From NCBI GenBank assembly GCA_026129765.1, contig JAHCHP010000023.1, positions 1 to 46,271 of the forward strand: a stretch of DNA of 46,271 bases, written 5' to 3'. The notes beneath the pieces were generated by a model that ran no database searches, had not been told where the DNA came from, and was given only the letters and a program-made list of their open reading frames with translations. This DNA is from Fimbriimonadia bacterium. GTDB taxonomy: Bacteria; Armatimonadota; Fimbriimonadia; Fimbriimonadales; GBS-DC. Positions 17,601 to 24,743 of the stretch are shown in pieces (position 1 is the stretch's first letter; every line of letters starts with the position of its first letter). Position numbers and translations under genes: made by a program.

Positions 17601-17947
17601 GCATGGACATCACCGCGGCGATTTTATTGATTGACCATATCCTGCATTACCGGAGCCGGGGGGTGGCACGCAATGAAGCCGTCGTGCGCGGCTGTACGGA
17701 GCGATTACGTCCGATTTTAATGACGAGCCTGGTAACCGTCGCGGCTTTGTCTCCTGTAGCTTTCTTTCCGCAAACCGGAACCGATGCTTACCAACCTCTG
17801 GGTACGGCTGTCGTTGGAGGGTTATTAGTGGGGACCATCTTAAGCTTGATTGATATTCCGATCATGCATACTTTGGTTGATGACTTACAACAAGGATTCA
17901 GGAGATTTTTGGGAAAAGGAAAAGAGAACTCACCAGAAGAGAATTAA
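14621..17947 (+). CDS. RND-family efflux permease (AcrB/CusA-like)
   Basis: The 1108-residue protein has the RND layout: TM1 near residues 17-35 (VRHPVAVIAFYVGLLAMAIY), a large periplasmic loop, TM2-6 at about 345-520 with the family motif AIGRLVDDAIIDLHAVERH, TM7, a second loop and TM8-12 from about 930 with GVIVLTGMDITAAILLIDHIL. It uses the proton gradient to drive export through a tripartite pump. The adjacent adaptor carries a metal-binding motif, so metal export is the best guess, but the residues that define CusA-type metal sites cannot be assigned by eye and organic substrates are possible. It converges on uppS 17 bases away. Confidence 0.9.
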   Translation: MNTNGFNIVQWSVRHPVAVIAFYVGLLAMAIYVIGFTMPRRMMPYVESPLIGIVTRAPGLSAEEMELYYSKPIEQRMTGVPGVRYIRSTAQEGYSLVSLEFPYGTDMQRMLTQVQALLTAVQDDLPMQGANTQPSWVLQIDPLNLPVLTLSVTGDSRWDPARLREVLENEIADRMKMASGDIYTVSVFGGYRRQMQVLVNREKLRAFGLSMGDVRRAIDSVNRAQPAGRLTAGDREEMVRLDTLARSVREVETYPVKAVNGRIVYIKDIAQVVDTYDEKRSGYHHQWQDERGSWHVEDALAVNVLQNPWASSPRVIEAVMAKVREFERDYPGIRFKVAYNNAEFVDILLHNLFEELLLAVLLTGLVIWLFLGNARMTLIALTAIPTSMAMAILALVPLNMSLNSSTLIGLLFAIGRLVDDAIIDLHAVERHLRMGKDRVQATVDGITEVRRAVAASTVMICIALAPLLFSGGIVELMFVGLVWPLIFGLLASFFVSLTLTAVLASRFLKVESGQPERRNPLERWILLPCQRFLDKLEGGYANLIRYLLKHRFVNMVRVLATLVVGFGFYFLIGSEMMPLADVGQAYLKLEMQPGTSYAGTEKAVQRIQKIVQKYPEILHSSWEIGAEGGPGYYEGAYFTGYGGMRVNGATAMLTLKDKDTRKRDIWQVIDAIQEEATATIPGIRLLQIKEMGSDVMATSAAPIQILVYGQDLHLTSRLAEETLQIAKEQVPDFYQPGTSWEMSLPSWQLEVDLQKAAQVSLTPEEIASQAYYSLKGGYTEQFYRFPTRRQTTILLRYDEAQRQYPQDLENLVLVNSEGKDVLMKSVARLVYRSAPTLIERDGLRRVVSVMGYYRKGDYQGNALVASDQPAIQHENNQQSDLPIPQITPRPSMDVAMDVMMKTMTQINWPPRDYGMEVRGDMTQMMDSFRRMLGGFVIALILMYLVLVVQFGSFLQPAQMLFSLPLELSGVFIFLYLMHQAFSTVSILGVIVLTGMDITAAILLIDHILHYRSRGVARNEAVVRGCTERLRPILMTSLVTVAALSPVAFFPQTGTDAYQPLGTAVVGGLLVGTILSLIDIPIMHTLVDDLQQGFRRFLGKGKENSPEEN

Positions 17948-17963
17948 GACAAAAGCAGCCAAC

Positions 17964-18710
17964 TCACTCCGCCAGTCCGCCATATTTGCGGATACGGCGC
18001 TGGTATTCAGCAATGGCGTCCACTAAATCCGGCACATCAAAATCGGGCCAGGGGTTCGGATAGAAATAAAGCTCCGAGTAGGCGGACTGCCACAACAGAA
18101 AGTTGCTGGTGCGCTCTTCGCCGGCGGTACGGATCACTAAATCGGGGTCTGGTAAATCGGGCTGGTAGAGGCAGGCGTGAATACTCTCTTCGGTGATGGC
18201 TTCGGGATTCAACTCGCCTTGCTGGGCGCGTTTCGCCAACTCAACCACCGCATCGACCAATTCAGCGCGTCCCCCGTAATTGATCGCTAAATGCAGCGTG
18301 ATGGTTTCGTTCTGAGCGGTCAACTCTTCAGCGCGCGCCAACGCTTCCTGCAGGCTAAGAGGCAGCTCTGACCGGCGTCCGCTGACACGAATCCGAACCC
18401 CGCTTCGATGCATCACAGGCAGTTCTTCACGCGCGGCTTGTTCAATCAACCGCATCAGTCCTTCCACCTCCTCACGGGGACGGCGCCAATTCTCGGTGCT
18501 GAAGGTATAAAACGACAACACCTTCACTCCCAGATCGGAGCAGGCGCGGATGATTTTCCGCACCGCCCGGTAGCCGTTCGCATGACCAATCAACCGATCC
18601 TGTCCACGAGCGCGCGCCCAGCGCCCGTTACCATCCGTGATGATAGCGAGGTGCGCGGGCATGCGCTGCATGTCCAGTTTCTGAGTGAGAGGTTCTAATT
18701 CCGCGATCAA
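17964..18710 (-). CDS. uppS: Isoprenyl (undecaprenyl) diphosphate synthase
   Basis: This cis-prenyltransferase makes the undecaprenyl carrier for cell-wall synthesis. It has AIITDGNGRWAR with the catalytic Asp26, STENWRRPREEV, and the late RTAGEERTSNFLLWQSAYSE block. The Met usual in this DGNGRW block is Thr here. I chose TTG 18710 because it overlaps the frr stop (TTGA) and has GGAG about eleven bases upstream, giving 248 residues; a frame reaching GTG 18755 would start inside frr, and ATG 18671 has no ribosome site. It is the last gene of pyrH-frr-uppS. Confidence 0.9.
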   Translation of the reverse strand: MIAELEPLTQKLDMQRMPAHLAIITDGNGRWARARGQDRLIGHANGYRAVRKIIRACSDLGVKVLSFYTFSTENWRRPREEVEGLMRLIEQAAREELPVMHRSGVRIRVSGRRSELPLSLQEALARAEELTAQNETITLHLAINYGGRAELVDAVVELAKRAQQGELNPEAITEESIHACLYQPDLPDPDLVIRTAGEERTSNFLLWQSAYSELYFYPNPWPDFDVPDLVDAIAEYQRRIRKYGGLAE

Positions 18711-19297
18711 ATTTCCATTAACTCCTGCTCTTTGGAAGTTTGCGCCTTGTCGCACAGCTCCACATACTTGTGGGTCACTTTGTCCACCTGATGCTCATAT
18801 CGTTTCAGATCATCTTCTGAGATGGTTTTGTTCTTTTGCATCTGCTTCAGATGATCCATCGCGTCGCGCCGGACATTGCGCACTGCCACGCGCCCCTCTT
18901 CCACGCGCTTATGAACCTGTTTCACCAGGTCTTTGCGTCGTTCTTCCGTCAGCGCAGGCAGGTTAATCCGAATGACTTGCCCGTCGCTTTGGGGATTGAC
19001 CCCTAAATCGGACCGCTGGATCGATTTCTCAATCGGCGTGATCATATTGCGGTCATATGGCTGAATCAGAAGTTGTCGCGCTTCCGGCACGCTGATATTC
19101 GCGACCTGATTCAAAGGGGTCGGCGTTCCATAATAGTCCACCATAATCTTTTCCAAGATGGCGGGGTTGGCGCGCCCAGTGCGGAAGCCGTTGAGGTCAT
19201 GCTTCAGATGTTCCACCGCATGGGTCATGCGGTTTTCCGCGTCCTCAATCACATGCTCCACTTTGGGAGTGTTGTCTGCTTGATGTTGTCTTGACAT
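18707..19297 (-). CDS. frr: Ribosome recycling factor
   Basis: RRF splits post-termination ribosomes with EF-G. The 196-residue protein has the signature FRTGRANPAILEKIMVDYYG and the three-helix ends, including LPALTEERRKDLVKQVHK and RRDAMDHLKQMQK. It is about ten residues longer than the usual 185 because of the N-terminus. ATG 19297 is preceded by GGAGGG; the frame reaches a further start at 19312 with no ribosome site. It lies 23 bases after pyrH and overlaps uppS. Confidence 0.95.
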   Translation of the reverse strand: MSRQHQADNTPKVEHVIEDAENRMTHAVEHLKHDLNGFRTGRANPAILEKIMVDYYGTPTPLNQVANISVPEARQLLIQPYDRNMITPIEKSIQRSDLGVNPQSDGQVIRINLPALTEERRKDLVKQVHKRVEEGRVAVRNVRRDAMDHLKQMQKNKTISEDDLKRYEHQVDKVTHKYVELCDKAQTSKEQELMEI

Positions 19298-19320
19298 GGT
19301 TGTTCCCTCCAAAACGAAAT

Positions 19321-20055
19321 TTATAGGTTCTTAACTCGTGTGCCGATGGGCGCGCCCATCACAACCCGCTTCGCGTTGCCCGCTTCACGGATATCGAATA
19401 CCACGATCTCCATATCGCGCTCCATGCACAAGGTAAAGGCGGTTAAATCCATCACGCGCAGCTTCTTCGTTAGAGCGTCATGATAGCTGAGCGATTCATA
19501 TTTCACCGCATCCGGGTAGACATTCGGGTCGCGATCATACACGCCGTCCACATTCGTGCCTTTCAGCAGCGCGCCCGCGCCCAACTCTACCGCTCGGAGC
19601 GCGGCAGCCGTATCGGTTGTGAAATAGGGATTGCCGATGCCCGCCGCCAAAATCACAATGCGCCCTTTTTCCAGGTGCCGGATGGCGCGGCGGCGAATAA
19701 AGGGTTCGGCAACCGATTGAATGGTCAAGGCAGACTGCACGCGGGTATCGATGCCTAAATGCTCAATGGCATCCTGCAAGGCGAGCGAATTGATGAGGGT
19801 CGCCAGCATGCCCATTTGGTCCGCGGCGGCTTGGTTCATGCCGTTTTGAGCGAACGCGCCGCCACGAACAATGTTTCCGCCCCCCACAACAACCGCCACT
19901 TCCACCCCGGCTTGATGAACCTGCGCTACCTCATTTGCCAAGTAAGCGACCACCTGCGGGTCGATACCGAAACCTTTGTCGCCCGCCAGCGATTCGCCGC
20001 TCAGTTTTAAGAGCGCGCGTTTCCAGATGGGCTGTCCCGATGAAGATGTTTCCAA
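19321..20055 (-). CDS. pyrH: Uridylate kinase
   Basis: UMP kinase phosphorylates UMP to UDP. The 244-residue protein shows the amino-acid-kinase pattern: [13 protein letters not shown] near the start, [13 protein letters not shown], then [19 protein letters not shown] and [14 protein letters not shown]. The start is TTG 20055, with GGGGGAGGG about twelve bases before it; no ATG is available upstream of the conserved KLSGE block. It is separated from tsf by a terminator and leads the pyrH-frr-uppS unit, a common bacterial order. Confidence 0.95.
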   Translation of the reverse strand: METSSSGQPIWKRALLKLSGESLAGDKGFGIDPQVVAYLANEVAQVHQAGVEVAVVVGGGNIVRGGAFAQNGMNQAAADQMGMLATLINSLALQDAIEHLGIDTRVQSALTIQSVAEPFIRRRAIRHLEKGRIVILAAGIGNPYFTTDTAAALRAVELGAGALLKGTNVDGVYDRDPNVYPDAVKYESLSYHDALTKKLRVMDLTAFTLCMERDMEIVVFDIREAGNAKRVVMGAPIGTRVKNL

Positions 20056-20081
20056 AATAGTTGTCGCCCTCCCCCTGCAAG

Positions 20082-20115
20082 AAAAAAGGCAGACTTTGTA
20101 TTTCCAAAGTCTGCC
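20082..20115 (-). terminator. Rho-independent terminator after tsf
   Basis: An 11-bp perfect hairpin (arms at 20088-20098 and 20105-20115, 6-base loop) followed on the minus strand by six T. It ends rpsB-tsf before pyrH, so pyrH must have its own start or rely on read-through. Confidence 0.9.
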
Positions 20116-20129
20116 TCCGATCGTTCCAT

Positions 20130-20996
20130 TTACGCGCCCACTTCCAAGCGCGCGAACCGCGCGATTTTCAGGTCGCTGCCTTTCTGCTTCATCAGGTCCG
20201 CGATGCTGAGCGAATCGTCTCGGTAATAGCGTTGCTCCAGAAGGACTGCTTGCTGGATGAAGCCTTTTTCCACACGCCCTTTGGCGATGTTTTCCGCCAC
20301 ATTCTCGGGCTTGCCCTCGTTCAAGGCGCGCTGCTTCTCAATCTGCAATTCTGCCTCGATGACCGACGGGTCAATTTCGTCGCGGGTCACGAACTTCGGC
20401 GCGCTCCACGCGCCTTGAATCGCGATTTCATGCGCCACCGCTCGCAGGCTTTCGGCATCGGCGGAACCGGTCAAAGCAACCATCACGCCGACTTTGTTGT
20501 TGTGGTGGATATAGACATCCACAACCCCGTTTTCGCCATCCGGAACCCGGCTGATCGCGTAGTTCGTGAAGTCGATTTTCTCGCCGGTTTTGCCGATGGC
20601 GATCTCAATGCGCTTCGCCACCGTGATATTGGTGTCAGAGAGAGAAGGCTGCTCCATCAAGCCCTGGAGGTCGCCCTCTTTGCCATAGGCATGCGCCTGC
20701 TTCGCCACTTCGTTCGCGAGCGCGACGAACTCTTCATTCCGAGCCACAAAGTCCGTTTCACAGCGCATGTCCACCATTACGCCACTTTTCATGTCTTCCG
20801 CTGCGAACCCGACAATCACGCCCTGGTTCGTTTCGCGGTCAGCGCGTTTACTGGCAACAACCGCGCCCTTCTCGCGCAGAATTTTGCGCGCCTGCTCCAT
20901 ATCGCCTTCGGCTTGCTCTAATGCCTTCTTACAGTCCATAAATCCTGCGCTGGTTTCGTCGCGCAGTTCCTTAATCAATTGCGGGGTTACCGTCAT
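20130..20996 (-). CDS. tsf: Translation elongation factor Ts
   Basis: EF-Ts recycles EF-Tu by GDP/GTP exchange. The 288-residue protein has the family N-terminus [20 protein letters not shown] with [14 protein letters not shown] next, and the core with [14 protein letters not shown] and the long second domain ending in the last helices. ATG 20996 is eight bases after GGAGTG; a GTG three codons upstream is less likely. It is five bases after rpsB, so they are co-transcribed, and the message ends at the terminator downstream. Confidence 0.96.
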   Translation of the reverse strand: MTVTPQLIKELRDETSAGFMDCKKALEQAEGDMEQARKILREKGAVVASKRADRETNQGVIVGFAAEDMKSGVMVDMRCETDFVARNEEFVALANEVAKQAHAYGKEGDLQGLMEQPSLSDTNITVAKRIEIAIGKTGEKIDFTNYAISRVPDGENGVVDVYIHHNNKVGVMVALTGSADAESLRAVAHEIAIQGAWSAPKFVTRDEIDPSVIEAELQIEKQRALNEGKPENVAENIAKGRVEKGFIQQAVLLEQRYYRDDSLSIADLMKQKGSDLKIARFARLEVGA

Positions 20997-21001
20997 AATT
21001 T

Positions 21002-21925
21002 TCACTCCTCGTCGTTAATACCGAACTTTTTAGCGATATCCCAATCTTCCTCGCGGACCTCGGTCGCTGGGCTATCTTCTTCATCGCTACCTTTTTTCTT
21101 CGTCGCGGTGCCTGCCTCTTGAGCCTCTTCCTCGATCTGGATGTCTTCGCCGAACAGCTCGCCAAATTCCTTGACCTGCTCAGGCGGCAGAGGCTCCTCT
21201 TCCTCGATTTCGGGCAATTCAATCACTTCACCGCCCTGCCATTCCAACTGCTTATCTTCCGCGATGGTATCGGCAATGCGTCCCGTAATCAGGCGAATCG
21301 AGCGGATCGCGTCGTCGTTGCCAGGAATGGGGTAGTTGACTTCCGTGGGGTCGCAATTGGTGTCCACAATACCAATCGTGGGAATACCTAAGCGAGCCGC
21401 TTCCTGAACCGCGGTATGCTCTTGGCGCAAATCCACAACGAACAGCGCGCTGGGCATGCCGGGCATGTCTTTAATACCGCCCAAATTGCGATCGAGTTTC
21501 TCATACTCTTTGCGCAGTTTCGCTGCCTCCTTCTTGGGGATACGGTCGATTTCGCCTTCCGAAATCATGCGCTCCAGCTCCTTCAATCGCTTCACGCGGG
21601 ACTGCATAGTTCGGAAGTTGGTCAGGGTTCCTCCCAGCCAGCGATGAGTAATATGGTACTGTCGGCTCTTCAACGCAGCTTCTTTTATCGCTTCTTGCGC
21701 CTGTTTTTTGGTGCCAACGAACAGAATGTGCCCGCCATCAGCGACCACGTCGCGCACCACTTTTTGTGCCTTCTCAAACAGTTCAAGGGTTAAATGCAGG
21801 TCGATAATGTATATGCCAGCGCGAGCGCCATAAATATACTTTTTCATTTTCGGGTTCCACCGCCGCGTATGATGGCCAAAGTGAACGCCCGCTTCTAATA
21901 GATCCTTCATTGTAATGGATGCCAT
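21002..21925 (-). CDS. rpsB: 30S ribosomal protein S2
   Basis: S2 has the family start [20 protein letters not shown] and the core [30 protein letters not shown] and [14 protein letters not shown]. At 307 residues it is longer than the usual 230-260 because of a very acidic C-terminal tail (about 75 residues, [12 protein letters not shown] and further Glu/Asp runs). ATG 21925 has GGAGG about eleven bases upstream; the frame continues to 22090 but upstream residues do not match S2. It leads rpsB-tsf. Confidence 0.96.
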   Translation of the reverse strand: MASITMKDLLEAGVHFGHHTRRWNPKMKKYIYGARAGIYIIDLHLTLELFEKAQKVVRDVVADGGHILFVGTKKQAQEAIKEAALKSRQYHITHRWLGGTLTNFRTMQSRVKRLKELERMISEGEIDRIPKKEAAKLRKEYEKLDRNLGGIKDMPGMPSALFVVDLRQEHTAVQEAARLGIPTIGIVDTNCDPTEVNYPIPGNDDAIRSIRLITGRIADTIAEDKQLEWQGGEVIELPEIEEEEPLPPEQVKEFGELFGEDIQIEEEAQEAGTATKKKGSDEEDSPATEVREEDWDIAKKFGINDEE

Positions 21926-22090
21926 TACAGTAATACCTCCTGTGGGTTGTTTGCCGCCCTTGCCCTCACTCTCCTCTTCGACCCTTAACTCAGGCACCCC
22001 AGAGAAGTCAGGCAAAGTACGAATTTTCAGCCTCATGAGTGTACCCGATTTCGTCAACTTTGGCGCGGGGAACTGAAACCCGTTTTTCAT

Positions 22091-22299
22091 TAGTCCTTAT
22101 TTTTAGGGGCTACTTTAATTAAACTTGAAACCCAATGCCGCCGATGGCACAAAATGTGCCTCATGAACCTATGAAAACCGATTTTGTCTGATTTTTGTCC
22201 GGTTTTTGTCTCCACCTGAGTCATGTATCATGAATGAAGTGAAGTTATGAGTTGACGGCTCTTGAACCCTAAGAACACCCTACGAGGAGGTAAGAAGCT
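22091..22299. other. Divergent promoter region between rpsB and the PEP-CTERM gene
   Basis: No gene is seen. It holds a short hairpin GGCACA-aaa-TGTGCC (22146-22160) and three direct repeats of TTTTGTC at 22182, 22193 and 22204, exactly 11 bases apart. A possible PEP-CTERM promoter is TTTTTG (22203-22208), 17 bases, then TATCAT (22226-22231). Upstream of rpsB no clear promoter could be fixed. Confidence 0.45.
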
Positions 22300-23388
22300 A
22301 TGTATAGAAACAGTTTGCTTGTCTGCAGCAGCCGGTCCGAGAGGCTATCACCAACTGGAAAACGCCATCACAGAGTCGCTTTGACGACTTTGCTGTCCGC
22401 GTTATTGATTCCAGCCGCGCTTTTTGCGCAGCCATCTTCTCCAGTCTATTTTCAGACCTTCCATGATGCCGTTACGGGGACCAATTCTTACAACCATTCC
22501 GGGCAGCGGTATTGGTACGTAACGCCAGGCGCAGATAAATATCAAAACGATGTTTATGAGCGTCCAACCGTGCAAAACTATGCGAATCGCGGCGGGCATT
22601 ATTCCACCCATGAATACTTCGAGTATCTGGATATTACCCGCGCCAGTGTGGGATTTGACTCACAATTCCTTTATGTTTCTATCAGCATGTTTGGCAGGAA
22701 CAAAAGCACATCCGACGGCACCAACTCGCCGGTAGGACTCGTTGAGCGGTATGGTTTCCGGTTCGGCGCAGACCCGAATGGGCGAAATAGCCGGTTGTTA
22801 GTGGTAGACCAACCAGAGCTTGCCAGCAGCCCTAACACGGTCTTCAGCCGCCTGAAAACGTTTGGGTATCGCGATACAAATGGCGATGTCGGCGGACGCG
22901 GTGTGGTCAATGGGGGAGCGACCGGATTGAACGTCACAAAGTCTGATAACCCGTTAGAAGAATCGGGCATGACCGGTTACAACCAAGGTTTCATTTCGGA
23001 TGGGCGATTGTCCAATAACACTACGGTGTTGTGGGCGCGAATCGCGCCGGGCGATGTGAACACTGTTGAAATGGCGCTTGATTATGTCGCTTTGGGTTTG
23101 AATGTCAACGATCTGATGGCAACCCAGTACCTGGAGTTTGAAGCCATCAAAGGCGGTCCCAAAGACCCCGCGAATTACCTCTGGAACGATAAATACACCA
23201 AATCGGAAGCCGGTTCGCCGAATCCTGGCATGGGTGGTCTTTCCGAGTTCGGTACCCAGGGCTTAGGCAATATCTATGAACTGGATACGCTGCGCGGCGG
23301 CTATATCGTGCCAGAACCTTCCACAATGGCAGCCTTGAGCGCGGGACTCGCGTTGATGGGATTACGCCGAAAGCGCAATAAAAAATAA
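22300..23388 (+). CDS. PEP-CTERM-sorted exported protein of unknown function
   Basis: The 362-residue protein has a long N-terminal signal (hydrophobic stretch VALTTLLSALLIPAALFA, cleavage likely after about residue 43) and a classic PEP-CTERM tail: VPEPSTMAALSAGLALMGL followed by basic RRKRNKK. Such tails are cut by exosortase after export, so the protein is probably placed on the outer surface or in matrix. The body is rich in Gly, Asn, Tyr and beta-type sequence with no known catalytic motif. ATG 22300 has GAGGAGG about ten bases upstream. A strong terminator follows, so it is a single-gene unit. The exosortase is not in this window. Confidence 0.88.
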   Translation: MYRNSLLVCSSRSERLSPTGKRHHRVALTTLLSALLIPAALFAQPSSPVYFQTFHDAVTGTNSYNHSGQRYWYVTPGADKYQNDVYERPTVQNYANRGGHYSTHEYFEYLDITRASVGFDSQFLYVSISMFGRNKSTSDGTNSPVGLVERYGFRFGADPNGRNSRLLVVDQPELASSPNTVFSRLKTFGYRDTNGDVGGRGVVNGGATGLNVTKSDNPLEESGMTGYNQGFISDGRLSNNTTVLWARIAPGDVNTVEMALDYVALGLNVNDLMATQYLEFEAIKGGPKDPANYLWNDKYTKSEAGSPNPGMGGLSEFGTQGLGNIYELDTLRGGYIVPEPSTMAALSAGLALMGLRRKRNKK

Positions 23389-23418
23389 ACCTGTTAAGTA
23401 GATACAGGCGCATCAATC

Positions 23419-23470
23419 GTGAACCGCCAGAGAGGAACTCTGTTCTTCCTGGCGGTTCACTGCATTTTTT
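23419..23470 (+). terminator. Rho-independent terminator after the PEP-CTERM gene
   Basis: A 12-bp perfect stem (arms 23419-23430 and 23449-23460) followed by a TTTTTT run. It slightly overlaps the 3' end of the converging metK gene. There is no T-run on the metK side. Confidence 0.9.
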
Positions 23471-24608
23471 AACTCAGGCTCTTGAAAATGTCCACTGAGT
23501 CGGTCTGTTCCCAGCGGAAGGCAGGGTTGCCAAAGTGTCCATTCTTCGCGGTCGCGCTGTATTGCGGTTTCAAAAGGTCCAGGAACTGGATAATGCCGCC
23601 GGGACTCAAGTCGAACGCTTCACGGATACGCGCCGTGATTTTGGAGGGCGCAACGTGGTGGGTGCCGAAGGTCTCCAGTAACAGGGAGACGGGCTGCTTT
23701 TCGCCAATCGCATAAGAAAGCTGGATTTCCGCTTTTTTGCACAAACCTGCCGCCACGATGTTTTTGGTCAGGTAGCGCGCCATATAGGCTGCAGAACGGT
23801 CGACTTTGGTCGGGTCTTTGCCAGAAAACGCGCCGCCGCCATGTCGGCAGTAGCCCCCGTAGGTATCCACAATGATTTTGCGCCCCGTAACGCCCGTGTC
23901 TGCTTGGGGTCCGCCAATCTCAAAGATACCGGTCGGGTTAATGTAATAATGCTTCACCTGAGTATTGACCCGGTTCTCAAACTCCTGAAGCGCGGGCTGA
24001 ACCACATGCGTTTTGACGATGTCTGCCAGTTCCTTTTGGTTTTGTCCCGGGTCGTGCTGCGCCGAAATCACAACCGAATCGACCGCTTTAGGTTTGCCAT
24101 TTTCATAAAGAATGGTGACCTGTGATTTACCGTCAGGGCGCAGTTTGAAATCGGGACGCACGCGGCGAATCTCAGAGAGACGTTTGGTCAGCCGGTGCGC
24201 AATCATGATCGGCAACGGCATCAATTCGTCCGTCTCATCGCACGCGAAGCCGAACATCATGCCTTGATCGCCTGCGCCACCTGAGTCGACCCCCACCCCA
24301 ATGTCCGGCGACTGTTTCTGAATCGCGACTAACACGCCGCAGGTATCGCCTTCAAAGCCATATTCGGTCCGGGTATAGCCGACTTCATTGACCGTTTGAC
24401 GCACAATATCGGGAATTTCCACATAGCCGTTTGTGGTCAACTCGCCTGCAACCACGGCAAGCCCGCGCGTCAAAAGGGTCTCAATCGCCACGCGTGATTG
24501 GGTATCTTTGGAAAGGCACGAGTCGAGAATCGCATCGCTGATCTGATCAGCCAACTTGTCAGGATGTCCTTCTGTTACGCTTTCCGACGTGAAAAACTGC
24601 TGCTCCAT
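23469..24608 (-). CDS. metK: S-adenosylmethionine synthetase
   Basis: MetK makes SAM from methionine and ATP. The 379-residue protein has TSESVTEGHPDKLADQISDA, the P-loop-like GVGVDSGGAGDQGMMFGFAC, HYYINPTGIFEIGGP, and the GGGAFSGKDPTKVDRSAAYM block. ATG 24608 is seven bases after GGAGG; a TTG six codons upstream is less likely. The leader is only about 27 bases from the -10-like element, too short for a SAM riboswitch, and none was seen. Confidence 0.97.
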   Translation of the reverse strand: MEQQFFTSESVTEGHPDKLADQISDAILDSCLSKDTQSRVAIETLLTRGLAVVAGELTTNGYVEIPDIVRQTVNEVGYTRTEYGFEGDTCGVLVAIQKQSPDIGVGVDSGGAGDQGMMFGFACDETDELMPLPIMIAHRLTKRLSEIRRVRPDFKLRPDGKSQVTILYENGKPKAVDSVVISAQHDPGQNQKELADIVKTHVVQPALQEFENRVNTQVKHYYINPTGIFEIGGPQADTGVTGRKIIVDTYGGYCRHGGGAFSGKDPTKVDRSAAYMARYLTKNIVAAGLCKKAEIQLSYAIGEKQPVSLLLETFGTHHVAPSKITARIREAFDLSPGGIIQFLDLLKPQYSATAKNGHFGNPAFRWEQTDSVDIFKSLS

Positions 24609-24634
24609 TCTTTTCCTCCGTTTCAATGGCTATT

Positions 24635-24642
24635 ATGATACC
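24635..24642 (-). promoter_or_regulatory. Putative -10 element of metK (GGTATCAT)
   Basis: GGTATCAT on the minus strand, 26 bases before the metK ATG; it matches the recurrent window element. Confidence 0.45.
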
Positions 24643-24678
24643 CGATACGCAGATAAGGCATGAGAGGTGAGCAATAGG

Positions 24679-24686
24679 GGTACAAT
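24679..24686 (+). promoter_or_regulatory. Putative -10 element (GGTACAAT) before the AlbA_2 gene
   Basis: GGTACAAT lies six bases before a short open frame (GTG 24693) that overlaps the start of the AlbA_2 gene. It matches the recurrent window element. Confidence 0.4.
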
Positions 24687-24692
24687 TTAGTA

Positions 24693-24743
24693 GTGAATAG
24701 AGCAGATCTGTCCATCCTCATTGAGGAGGCGGCGCGCGGTTGA
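24693..24743 (+). CDS. Possible 16-codon leader peptide
   Basis: A GTG six bases after the -10-like element opens a frame encoding MNRADLSILIEEAARG; its TGA overlaps the TTG start of the next gene (TTGA). If real it would be a leaderless, translationally coupled leader peptide. No homology can be judged from 16 residues, and it may be chance. Confidence 0.3.
   Translation: MNRADLSILIEEAARG

Noticed and set aside
17947..17964. Terminator between the RND gene and uppS
   Set aside because: The gap between these convergent genes is only 16 bases and holds no hairpin.
20061..20921. 286-codon plus-strand frame across tsf
   Set aside because: It is antisense to a clear EF-Ts gene and runs through its terminator.
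24608..24740. SAM riboswitch ahead of metK
   Set aside because: The leader is too short after the -10-like element, and no SAM-I, II or other conserved core is visible.
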